From contig NZ_LN831197.1 in the NCBI RefSeq assembly GCF_001375535.1, positions 779,647-843,646 of the forward strand: a stretch of 64,000 nucleotides of DNA. The letters run 5' to 3'. Shown here in pieces: positions 17,473 through 24,717 of the stretch; within the stretch, counting starts at the first letter, position 1; each line of letters starts with the position of its first letter. Made by a program: the position numbers and the translations under genes. Source of the stretch: Bacillus niameyensis (GTDB lineage Bacteria; Bacillota; Bacilli; Bacillales; Bacillaceae_C). The notes beneath the pieces were generated by a model. That model was not told the origin of the DNA. It searched no databases and saw nothing but the letters and a program-made list of their open reading frames with translations.

Positions 17473-17819
17473 TTAATCATTTAAATCTTGTTGTTATTTA
17501 TTCGAGTAACTTAGAGGTATCAGTTTCATTTTATCAAAATCTTGGACTTACATTTAACAAAGAACAGCACGGTAATGGTCCTCAGCATTATTCATGTGAA
17601 TTTGAAAATCTTATATTCGAGTTATATCCCAGCTCAAACGGGATTGTAGATGTGAGTACACGTATTGGATTTAACGTAATAGACTTGGAACATATAGTTG
17701 AAAGTCTTCGTTCTAATGGTAGCTTAATTATTAATGAACCAACTATTAGCTCTTGGGGAAAACGTGCTGTTGTGCAAGATCCAAATGGCTATAAAGTTGA
17801 GTTGCTTGAAAGCATATAA
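17469..17819 (+). CDS. VOC superfamily (glyoxalase/bleomycin-resistance) protein
   Basis: Small vicinal-oxygen-chelate protein of 116 residues with two beta-alpha-beta-beta-beta modules. The N-terminus MINHLNLVVIYSSNLEVSVS begins the first module, and AVVQDPNGYKVELLE ends the second, with the metal-site Glu near residue 113; His4 is a candidate metal ligand. It is translationally coupled to the DJ-1/PfpI gene (ATGA overlap) and so shares the ZTP riboswitch. Glyoxalase I, fosfomycin-resistance and dioxygenase enzymes are all of this fold, so the reaction is open. Confidence 0.8.
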   Translation: MINHLNLVVIYSSNLEVSVSFYQNLGLTFNKEQHGNGPQHYSCEFENLIFELYPSSNGIVDVSTRIGFNVIDLEHIVESLRSNGSLIINEPTISSWGKRAVVQDPNGYKVELLESI

Positions 17820-17905
17820 AGGTCGTTACTCAATTAAATTTACAATCGAGAAGGAATGCTATTTTCTGTAGACAATATCAAATAAAAAATACAGGTGTTA
17901 ATAAA

Positions 17906-17942
17906 GGAAGATAATCGACAAAATAAAAGTAGATTATCTTCC
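17906..17942. terminator. Bidirectional terminator
   Basis: GGAAGATAATC and GATTATCTTCC form a perfect 11-bp stem between the convergent VOC and SMR genes. The T tract is weak on both sides. Confidence 0.6.
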
Positions 17943-17965
17943 CCATGCAACATACGATAACTCAT

Positions 17966-18280
17966 TTACGAGACAAGTTTTAACCCAACAGCAGCTCCTA
18001 ATATGATTCCTATGAAAACAAGCCTTCTCCAGTCTCTTGATTCGCCATATAAAAGCATGCCTAAAATGGCACCACCAGAAGCTCCAATTCCGGTCCATAT
18101 TGCATAAGCTGTGCCCATAGGAAGTGTTTCCATTGAATATGCAAGAAATAAAAAACTTGCACCAAATCCAAGAATTAAAAGAACTAATGATTGCCAATTA
18201 CGATCATTGTGCAATTTATTAATCATTACTACACCAAACATTTCACATAAACCCGCTAAGATTAAGGAAATCCATGCCAT
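17966..18280 (-). CDS. ykkD: SMR family efflux subunit (YkkD-like)
   Basis: Small multidrug resistance protein of 104 residues with four membrane spans. The conserved membrane Glu is in AGLCEMFGVV (Glu13). TAYAIWTGIGASGG in span 3 is the family motif. It is the second gene of a paired SMR operon: its ATG overlaps the stop of the first subunit. Paired SMR proteins of this kind (YkkCD, EbrAB) work as heterodimers. The guanidine-I riboswitch upstream suggests guanidinium export with H+ exchange. Confidence 0.88.
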   Translation of the reverse strand: MAWISLILAGLCEMFGVVMINKLHNDRNWQSLVLLILGFGASFLFLAYSMETLPMGTAYAIWTGIGASGGAILGMLLYGESRDWRRLVFIGIILGAAVGLKLVS

Positions 18281-18621
18281 TAGATATCATCGCCTTCCTG
18301 AATGTTGTCTTTTGTAACTAATTTCAAGCCAATGACTCCTGCTATTAAGGCTAAAATTAGAAGTATTTTTGCTACTTTAAAAGGTTCACCAAAGAATAGA
18401 ATCTCAGAAAAGACCGTTCCAGCAGTTCCTAATCCAACAAAAACGGCATAAACAGTTCCCACAGGTAGTTTTCGTCCAGCCATAATCATTACATAAAAAC
18501 TAATAACGATAGAAATAACCGTTCCGGTCCAGGTCCAAAAATCGTTAGCATGTTTTAAGCCAATAACCCACAAAACTTCGAAAAAAGCAGCAATAATTAC
18601 CTTAAGCCAGTCTTTATTCAT
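18280..18621 (-). CDS. ykkC: SMR family efflux subunit (YkkC-like)
   Basis: SMR protein of 113 residues, four spans. The essential Glu lies in [15 protein letters not shown] (Glu15), and span 3 has [17 protein letters not shown]. It differs from its partner by a short C-terminal tail ([11 protein letters not shown]). Its start ATG follows CGGAGG. It is the first gene behind a guanidine-I riboswitch and terminator, so it is induced by guanidine. With the following gene it should form a guanidinium/H+ antiporter. Confidence 0.88.
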   Translation of the reverse strand: MNKDWLKVIIAAFFEVLWVIGLKHANDFWTWTGTVISIVISFYVMIMAGRKLPVGTVYAVFVGLGTAGTVFSEILFFGEPFKVAKILLILALIAGVIGLKLVTKDNIQEGDDI

Positions 18622-18653
18622 TTAAACAACCTCCGATTTTATCATTTTGAAAA

Positions 18654-18700
18654 CAAAAAAAAAGCCTAGGAGATAACTGTAAACAGTTTCTCCCAGGCTT
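18654..18700 (-). terminator. Terminator of the guanidine-I riboswitch
   Basis: On the minus strand AAGCCTGGGAGAAACTG pairs with CAGTTATCTCCTAGGCTT, followed by eight or more T. The 5' arm contains the conserved AAGCCTGGGAGA block of the aptamer, so ligand binding and terminator formation are mutually exclusive. Confidence 0.9.
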
Positions 18701-18783
18701 TTATCCTTCCGTGACACAGTGTTTAGCTGTGAGTCTTCTCTCGGACCAGACCAACATAGTGATTGTTGCGGAACCCTAGAAAA
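18690..18783 (-). promoter_or_regulatory. Guanidine-I (ykkC) riboswitch
   Basis: Read on the minus strand, the leader holds the three conserved blocks of this class in order: CTAGGGTTCCGC, CTGGTCCGAGAGA, and CACGGAAGGATAAAAGCCT followed by GGGAGA. Variable stems lie between them. A terminator overlaps the 3' end. The class binds guanidinium and turns on exporters, carboxylases or urea-related genes; here it precedes a YkkCD-type SMR pair, its classical target. Confidence 0.95.
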
Positions 18784-18808
18784 CATTTAACATATGCAAT
18801 TATCTTGT

Positions 18809-18836
18809 ATTATATACATTTTTATACATTAGTCAA
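18809..18836 (-). promoter_or_regulatory. Promoter of the guanidine riboswitch operon
   Basis: On the minus strand TTGACT (18836-18831) and TATAAT (18814-18809) are 16 bases apart, about 25 bases ahead of the aptamer. Confidence 0.7.
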
Positions 18837-18878
18837 TAATTTGATGGTAAAAACATCGAAGGGATTACATACAGAACG

Positions 18879-19556
18879 TTATCGCTTATGTGTTTTTATA
18901 TATTGACTGTTATGATAACGGGTAACTCCAATTACCACAACAATTAGAGCAACTCCACTGGACATTTTATTAAATATATTGACCCTTGGATAGATCGACT
19001 CGATATAAACTATGCAATCTACGAGCACAGGATCATTTAAAATACTAGTAACAGCGCTTTTAGCAATAAAACCTCCGGCAATGATAGTTATCCAAGAAAA
19101 ATTGATAGCTAGCTTTATAATAAATGGTAAAAAAAAGAATGAAATTAGGAGACTAGAGAAGATACCAAGTATTAAGTATAATCGTGTTTCTGATATGCCT
19201 GAAATGATTATGACACTATCCATACTAATCAAAAAGTCTGTCCCCACTATGAGGAATAAAACTTTAAGTCTCGCCCATAGGGAGTAATTAGGTCTAATCT
19301 CATCTAACATTACCGGCCGAGTCGCAAATTTAAAGGCAATATAAAGTAAAATCATTCCCATTAATAATTGGATCATAGGAAGATAGGAAAAACCATTGAT
19401 TAAGATAATATACAGGGTCCTTGTAAGTGTTAGCATAACGACAGCAGGAAAGGCTATTCTCAAATAAGAATGTTTGCGTAAGATTGCACCTAGAATTAAT
19501 AAATTATCAATGTCACTAATAAAAGTTATGAAAAAAACACTTAAAAATCCCTGCAT
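18879..19556 (-). CDS. TerC/YjbE-like integral membrane protein
   Basis: TerC-superfamily protein of 225 residues with about seven spans. The paired acidic motifs of the family are visible: FISDIDNLLILGAI in the first span and GTDFLISMDSVIIISG about 100 residues later. Related YjbE/YkoY/YceF proteins in bacilli export Mn2+ or help load metal on secreted enzymes. The minus-strand ATG at 19556 lies ahead of the guanidine operon on the same strand but separated by 98 bases and that operon's own promoter. The short length, compared with ~220-260 for relatives, is normal. Substrate is inferred only. Confidence 0.7.
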   Translation of the reverse strand: MQGFLSVFFITFISDIDNLLILGAILRKHSYLRIAFPAVVMLTLTRTLYIILINGFSYLPMIQLLMGMILLYIAFKFATRPVMLDEIRPNYSLWARLKVLFLIVGTDFLISMDSVIIISGISETRLYLILGIFSSLLISFFFLPFIIKLAINFSWITIIAGGFIAKSAVTSILNDPVLVDCIVYIESIYPRVNIFNKMSSGVALIVVVIGVTRYHNSQYIKTHKR

Positions 19557-19733
19557 TTAAACGCCTCTTTTTCTTATCCTTTTTCTATTTGTATGTAAAA
19601 ATTTCAGTTTAATATCAAAAGAATTTCATCTGTAAACCTCTGTTTGAAAGGAGCATTTAAGTTTTAAAAGAGGGAGGAGGGTGATGTAAAGCTCAATTGA
19701 CCTATGGTACTGCCAACTAATTTATTAATCGAA

Positions 19734-19763
19734 AAGAACCTCCGTGTTACAAAAGAGGTTCTT
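19734..19763 (-). terminator. Terminator of the secreted-protein gene
   Basis: AAGAACCTC and GAGGTTCTT form a 9-bp perfect stem 26 bases past the stop of the minus-strand gene, followed on that strand by TTTTCG. Confidence 0.6.
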
Positions 19764-19788
19764 CAACGATATTTCTATTTAAAATATA

Positions 19789-20475
19789 TTACCAAAGTAC
19801 AAAAATCGCTCCATTTTCTTCATAAATATTGTAGAAAAGATAATTGCCTAGATCTATATTAACTTCCTTACCTGTTTCTAAGACGGTCTCTATATTTTCT
19901 AATAGTCCGGTATATTCTTTAAAATCATCATCAGCAAAAAATTCTAAGAGAATTTCACTATCTTCAACTAAAGATGTAGCGATGCCTGTGCTCATTTGAA
20001 AAATTGGTGCTTCATCTTTCACTATTGCAAAGCAATCGCTGTACGGGATAGCGTATAAAGTAGCATCATTTTTTTGGGCAATGTTGCTTAAAGCTGCAAA
20101 TTTTTCCTCATGCATGATATTAACATATCTATCACCATCTATAGTTATTTCATCATTAGCGACTTTAACTATTTCTTCACTCGAATTTTCGGCAGCTTGG
20201 TTTTGGTTATCAATTACCTTATTTTCAATTTCACTTACAAGCTCAGATGACTCATTTTCTTTTCCAACGTTGTCGATTTTACTATTAGCAAGTTCATCTG
20301 GTTCTTCAATAAGATCTTTTTCAATACTAGACACATCTTGATTTAAGGGGATATATGTTTCATCTGCAGCAACAGAAGTAGCGGTCGCCAACTTCGGAGT
20401 TCCTTCATACTGAAATATTACCATAACTAAAAACAATAAAGATATCATGACCATTCTATAACAGTTTCGTTTCAT
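19789..20475 (-). CDS. Secreted protein of unknown function
   Basis: Protein of 228 residues that I do not recognise. A signal peptide covers residues 1 to about 35 (RMVMISLLFLVMVIF core, likely cut after ATATSVAA). Residues ~38-105 form an acidic, low-complexity linker rich in Glu, Asn and Ser. The C-terminal ~120 residues (from IDGDRYVNIMHEEKFAALSN) look folded and end in GAIFVLW. It starts with ATG behind AAGGGGGA and is followed by its own terminator. The layout suggests an extracellular protein held or spaced by a flexible linker. Confidence 0.6.
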   Translation of the reverse strand: MKRNCYRMVMISLLFLVMVIFQYEGTPKLATATSVAADETYIPLNQDVSSIEKDLIEEPDELANSKIDNVGKENESSELVSEIENKVIDNQNQAAENSSEEIVKVANDEITIDGDRYVNIMHEEKFAALSNIAQKNDATLYAIPYSDCFAIVKDEAPIFQMSTGIATSLVEDSEILLEFFADDDFKEYTGLLENIETVLETGKEVNIDLGNYLFYNIYEENGAIFVLW

Positions 20476-20712
20476 TAATAATTCCCCCTTAAAAGACGTT
20501 CATTATCATAGACGGATTTAGGTTATAAAAAGTTTCAGTTTTTTACCAAGAATATTTCAATTGTTACAAGGTCGTTACAAAAGATGCAATAAAACGACCT
20601 TTTTCCCCTTAATTTGTATATTCCCTTTAGGTAAATCTATCAAACATTTATACCTCCTTAAATAAATGTTGTGGTAAAATTATTTTATACTATTTGAAAG
20701 TGAGTGATTTTT

Positions 20713-20769
20713 GTGAAAGTGGGAAAATCGGTTGTTAAAGTTATGAATTATGAGGTACGAAAGGGATAA
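20713..20769 (+). CDS. Possible leader peptide ahead of methyltransferase
   Basis: GTG at 20713 opens an 18-codon frame (MKVGKSVVKVMNYEVRKG) whose stop at 20767-20769 lies inside the 5' half of a hairpin. It is preceded by a weak GAAAGTGAG. The geometry resembles translational attenuation leaders, but the ribosome binding site of the next gene lies outside the stem. Confidence 0.25.
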   Translation: MKVGKSVVKVMNYEVRKG

Positions 20770-20796
20770 ACAGTTTTTTTATGCTGTTCCTTTCGT
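20757..20796 (+). promoter_or_regulatory. Leader hairpin
   Basis: ACGAAAGG and CCTTTCGT, then an inner AACAG/CTGTT, form a two-part stem around a T-rich loop. It ends 15 bases before the GGAGGG of the methyltransferase and lacks a T tail, so it is not a plain terminator. Confidence 0.5.
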
Positions 20797-20825
20797 GCGT
20801 AAAAAAACACGGAGGGTTAGTGGAT

Positions 20826-21605
20826 ATGTCTTTTAGCTATTATGGTGAACTTTGTACCGAAGTTTATAATTTAACAAAAAAGATCGGTCAATCTTTTGAT
20901 GGTGATATAGAATATTACCGTGAAAGACTTAAAAATTGTAAAGGGCGTATTTTGGAAGCAATGGTTGGTTCGGGCCGTGTGATTATTCCACTTCTAGAAT
21001 CAGGACTTAACATGGAAGGGGTAGACTATTCACCAGAAATGCTCGCTTCTTGTCGTCTGCGCTGTGAAGCACGTAACTTAAATACAAACTTGTATGAAGC
21101 GGATCTGAAGGAACTTAATCTTCCATATAAGTATGAAGCCATCATTATTCCTGCAGGCTCATTTTTGTTAATCGAAAATCGAGAAGAAGCAATGGAAGTT
21201 TTAATGCGGCTTTATGAACATTTGGAAATAGGTGGTCGGATAATACTTGATCTTTTCCTGCCTGAAAACAATTGGAACAGTGATGAAGTAGGAAAGTGGA
21301 GTGGTTCAAGTATCTTTAACTGTCCAAACGGCGATATTATCACGTTAGAAGAGAAATGTACGGAAGTTGATTTATTTTTTAATCAACATAAAGTAACGCT
21401 ATTAAAATATGAAAAGTGGAGAAATGGAGAGCTAATTCAAACTGAATTGCAACGTTTTGCTGTGCGATGGTACGGTGTTGATGAATTTAAGTATATTTTA
21501 GAAAGTATTGGATTTACTGATATTCAAGTATATGCCGATTTTGAATATGGTAAACAACCGACCAGTGGTAACCAAAAGATCGTTTATGAAGCTGTAAAAA
21601 GGTAA
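20826..21605 (+). CDS. Class I SAM-dependent methyltransferase
   Basis: Rossmann-fold methyltransferase of 259 residues. Motif I reads ILEAMVGSGRVIIPLL (residues ~43-58), with the Gly-x-Gly of the SAM site, and MEGVDYSPEML supplies the acidic ribose contact. Motif IV is AIIIPAGSFLLI. A beta-rich C-terminal part (ITLEEKCTEVD...) resembles small-molecule methyltransferases. The start is the ATG at 20826 behind GGAGGG; the frame is open further upstream through a hairpin. The substrate is unknown. The hairpin leader raises the chance of induced expression. Confidence 0.8.
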   Translation: MSFSYYGELCTEVYNLTKKIGQSFDGDIEYYRERLKNCKGRILEAMVGSGRVIIPLLESGLNMEGVDYSPEMLASCRLRCEARNLNTNLYEADLKELNLPYKYEAIIIPAGSFLLIENREEAMEVLMRLYEHLEIGGRIILDLFLPENNWNSDEVGKWSGSSIFNCPNGDIITLEEKCTEVDLFFNQHKVTLLKYEKWRNGELIQTELQRFAVRWYGVDEFKYILESIGFTDIQVYADFEYGKQPTSGNQKIVYEAVKR

Positions 21606-21614
21606 TATTTAATC

Positions 21615-21652
21615 AGAACCCTAACTGTTATGACAGTGAAGGGTTCTTAGTC
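21615..21652 (+). terminator. Terminator after methyltransferase
   Basis: AGAACCCT-a-ACTGT and ACAGT-ga-AGGGTTCT pair in two blocks with a 4-nt loop. The T tract is weak. Confidence 0.65.
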
Positions 21653-21798
21653 TTATACTCATTTGAGAAATTGACTGTTTGACAAGTGGGTGCATTTTTC
21701 CCGGGCTTTTATACATTTTCACTTGCCTGCACAAACATTTGTTTGTATAATTAAAATAGATACTATTTTTTAATACTTCTTCGTTACACCTGTTTTAG

Positions 21799-22599
<801 letters not shown>

Positions 22600-22617
22600 A
22601 AAATAGGAGGAACTACA

Positions 22618-22989
22618 ATGTGGAAATTAGTTAACGGAAAATTGATCCAAACAACAGATATATCAAGAGTTAAATTCAGAACAAATGTAAGTAAAAACAT
22701 ATTAGAGGAACTAAATTCTTTAGCAATTGATAACAATACTCATGTAAATTATCTTATTGAAAATGGTTTAGAAAATCTTCTATCCAAAGGAACTATTATT
22801 TTTAACAAAGATTTAAGACCAAATGACAGAATCCAATATAAGACAACCTATAACAAAGACTTACTCGAAAAAGTAAAAGAATTCGCTAAAGCAAATCAAT
22901 TATTTATTAATGATGTAATCGAAACAAGCGTTAGGTATATTGATATTATAAATGTGAAAAAAAGCGATTATAAACACAGGATAGAGTAG
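22618..22989 (+). CDS. Small protein with two ribbon-helix-helix-like repeats
   Basis: Protein of 123 residues without a family I can name. Two segments of similar pattern are seen: residues ~18-56 (RVKFRTNVSKNILEELNSLA, then HVNYLIENGLENLL) and ~71-108 (QYKTTYNKDLLEKVKEFAKA, then FINDVIETSVRYI). Each has a basic/polar beta strand followed by two helices with the second ending in a hydrophobic patch, as in Arc/CopG DNA-binding domains, which normally pair as dimers. One chain with two copies would be a pseudo-dimer. It lies 18 bases after the homing endonuclease with a strong GGAGGAA site, so it may repress or guide that enzyme. This is inferred from context. Confidence 0.6.
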   Translation: MWKLVNGKLIQTTDISRVKFRTNVSKNILEELNSLAIDNNTHVNYLIENGLENLLSKGTIIFNKDLRPNDRIQYKTTYNKDLLEKVKEFAKANQLFINDVIETSVRYIDIINVKKSDYKHRIE

Positions 22990-23126
22990 GTAATATTAAA
23001 ACTCACAAAACGCCCCCACCATAATATCTATTATCGGAAGTTAACTAAAATGATTAAATGTTGTGTCATATCAAAAGTATACTTTTAACATTGAGACGAA
23101 ATCGAATTTTTATAAAGAAAATAATA

Positions 23127-23154
23127 TTAGCCGGATTAATTAACATCCGGCTAA
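23127..23154. terminator. Hairpin between convergent genes
   Basis: TTAGCCGGAT and ATCCGGCTAA form a perfect 10-bp stem between the RHH-like gene and the convergent staygreen gene, 12 bases from the latter's stop. Confidence 0.7.
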
Positions 23155-23166
23155 ACTATATATTCT

Positions 23167-23631
23167 TCAATTTCTGTTAAATAGATAATTCCTAGGTGTT
23201 CCGAAATTGACTAATTTGCTATATTGCTCAAATACTGAATTAAATTGTACTAAAATAGGTGCATCAAGTAGCCATGGAACGTGTTGAAATAATGCGAAAT
23301 CCGATTGAATTATAAAAGATAGCATTTCAGGAATCGATGTTTTCCATTGATTATACCGATTTCGAACTCTTTCTTCATTCTCATGACCTTCATCCATGTA
23401 CACTATACCCACTAGTACATATTCACCCAGCTTTGGCATCCATTCCAATCTTAATTGGTCTCCCTTATTTGTATTAAATCCAAGCATATTATTTGCCGTT
23501 TCAATGGTTAGTACCTGCGCATTCCCCTCCTCACTCCATTTCATCGTATATTTTCGTCCGTCCACAGGTCCGAATGAAGTGGCAGGCGGTACAATCATAA
23601 CAGTAAACTGCCCGGATTGGAGCTTTTCCAT
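23167..23631 (-). CDS. Staygreen (SGR) family protein
   Basis: Protein of 154 residues that matches the staygreen domain pattern: PPATSFGPVDGRKYTMKWSE, RLEW, a central ..VYMDEGHENEERVRNRYNQW segment equivalent to the plant HISGGH...FRYYIF region, then ALFQHVPWLLDAPILVQFNS and NFGTPRNYL. Plant SGR removes Mg from chlorophyll, and some bacterial homologues also do so in vitro. A non-photosynthetic Bacillaceae has no chlorophyll, so the true role here is unknown, possibly metal removal from another porphyrin or a general fold use. Monocistronic; ATG at 23631 follows AAGGGGGAG. Confidence 0.72.
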   Translation of the reverse strand: MEKLQSGQFTVMIVPPATSFGPVDGRKYTMKWSEEGNAQVLTIETANNMLGFNTNKGDQLRLEWMPKLGEYVLVGIVYMDEGHENEERVRNRYNQWKTSIPEMLSFIIQSDFALFQHVPWLLDAPILVQFNSVFEQYSKLVNFGTPRNYLFNRN

Positions 23632-23772
23632 CGTGCAACTCCCCCTTCAACTGGTCTAATATATTGTATGGAAATGCCTATAATAGGTGATATACCTAAC
23701 CATAACAAACAAGGATAGATGGAGCCCAAATATTAGGTTTCCATCTACCCTTGTTCCTGTCTTTATAATTCG

Positions 23773-24717
23773 TTATGCCATCAGTGCCACCATTAAAGCT
23801 TTTTGCACATGCAGCCGATTTTCTGCTTCATCAAAAACATATGATTGTGGTCCGTCAATTACTTCCGCAGTCACCTCTTGCCCACGCTTTGCGGGCAGAC
23901 AGTGTAGGAAAATAGCATCTTTGTTCGCAAAACTCATTAATTCTGCATTCACTTGGTATGGCTGGAATGCTTTTAGTCTAACTTCTTGTTCTTCTTCCCA
24001 GCCCATGCTCGTCCATACGTCTGTATACACAGCATCTGCTTCGTGAACTGCTTCCTTAGGATCATTTGTGACGATTAAAGATGCTCCCGTTTCACTTACA
24101 ACCTTTTTGCATAAATCAATCACTTCGGCTTTTGGTTCATATCCTTCCGGAGTTGCTATAGAACAATCAACACCCAGTTTTGCACATGCAATCATTAAAG
24201 AATGTGCCACATTATTCCCGTCACCTATATAGGCTAATTTTTTCTTATTAAAAGTCCCTTTCGCTTCATAAAGAGTCATCAAATCCGCCAATGCTTGACA
24301 CGGATGAAAATCATCAGTTAACGCATTGATCACAGGGATGCTTGAATTAGCCGCTAATTCTTCAACAGCAGAATGTTCATGGGCACGAATCATGATACCA
24401 TCAACATAACGTGATAAAACCTTTGCAGTGTCTGGAACTGTTTCCCCTCTTCCTAGTTGGATGTCATTACGGCTTAAAAATAATGCATGACCACCTAGTT
24501 GACTCATTCCGACCTCAAAGGAAACGCGTGTTCTAGTAGATGATTTTTCAAATATCATCGCTAACGTTTTCCCTTTTAAATAATGGTGAACAACGCCATT
24601 GTGTTGCTTTTCCTTTAATTCAATTGCTGCATCTATAATCTGGGTAATTTCCTCTCCTGAAAAATCTGCTAATGTTAGGAGGTGCTTGCCCTTTAAGCTG
24701 TTTACTAACGTTTCCAT
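23773..24717 (-). CDS. argF: Ornithine carbamoyltransferase
   Basis: Converts ornithine and carbamoyl phosphate to citrulline. 314 residues, the usual length. Key motifs: SSTRTRVSFEVG for carbamoyl phosphate binding (residues ~55-66), HPCQALADL (~138) and HCLPAKRG with the catalytic Cys (~274). DVWTSMGWEEEQE is the SMG loop region that binds ornithine. It is the last gene of the arginine operon. Its ATG shares a base with the carB stop (TAATG), giving tight coupling to the enzyme that feeds it. Confidence 0.95.
   Translation of the reverse strand: METLVNSLKGKHLLTLADFSGEEITQIIDAAIELKEKQHNGVVHHYLKGKTLAMIFEKSSTRTRVSFEVGMSQLGGHALFLSRNDIQLGRGETVPDTAKVLSRYVDGIMIRAHEHSAVEELAANSSIPVINALTDDFHPCQALADLMTLYEAKGTFNKKKLAYIGDGNNVAHSLMIACAKLGVDCSIATPEGYEPKAEVIDLCKKVVSETGASLIVTNDPKEAVHEADAVYTDVWTSMGWEEEQEVRLKAFQPYQVNAELMSFANKDAIFLHCLPAKRGQEVTAEVIDGPQSYVFDEAENRLHVQKALMVALMA

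Larger units (their letters stand above)
20476..20825. other. Intergenic region with leader of the methyltransferase gene
   Basis: Holds the divergent promoters for the secreted protein and the methyltransferase. A -10-like TATACT lies at 20686-20691 without a clear -35. From 20713 it contains a possible 18-codon leader frame and an imperfect hairpin, listed separately. Nothing else was recognised. Confidence 0.4.
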
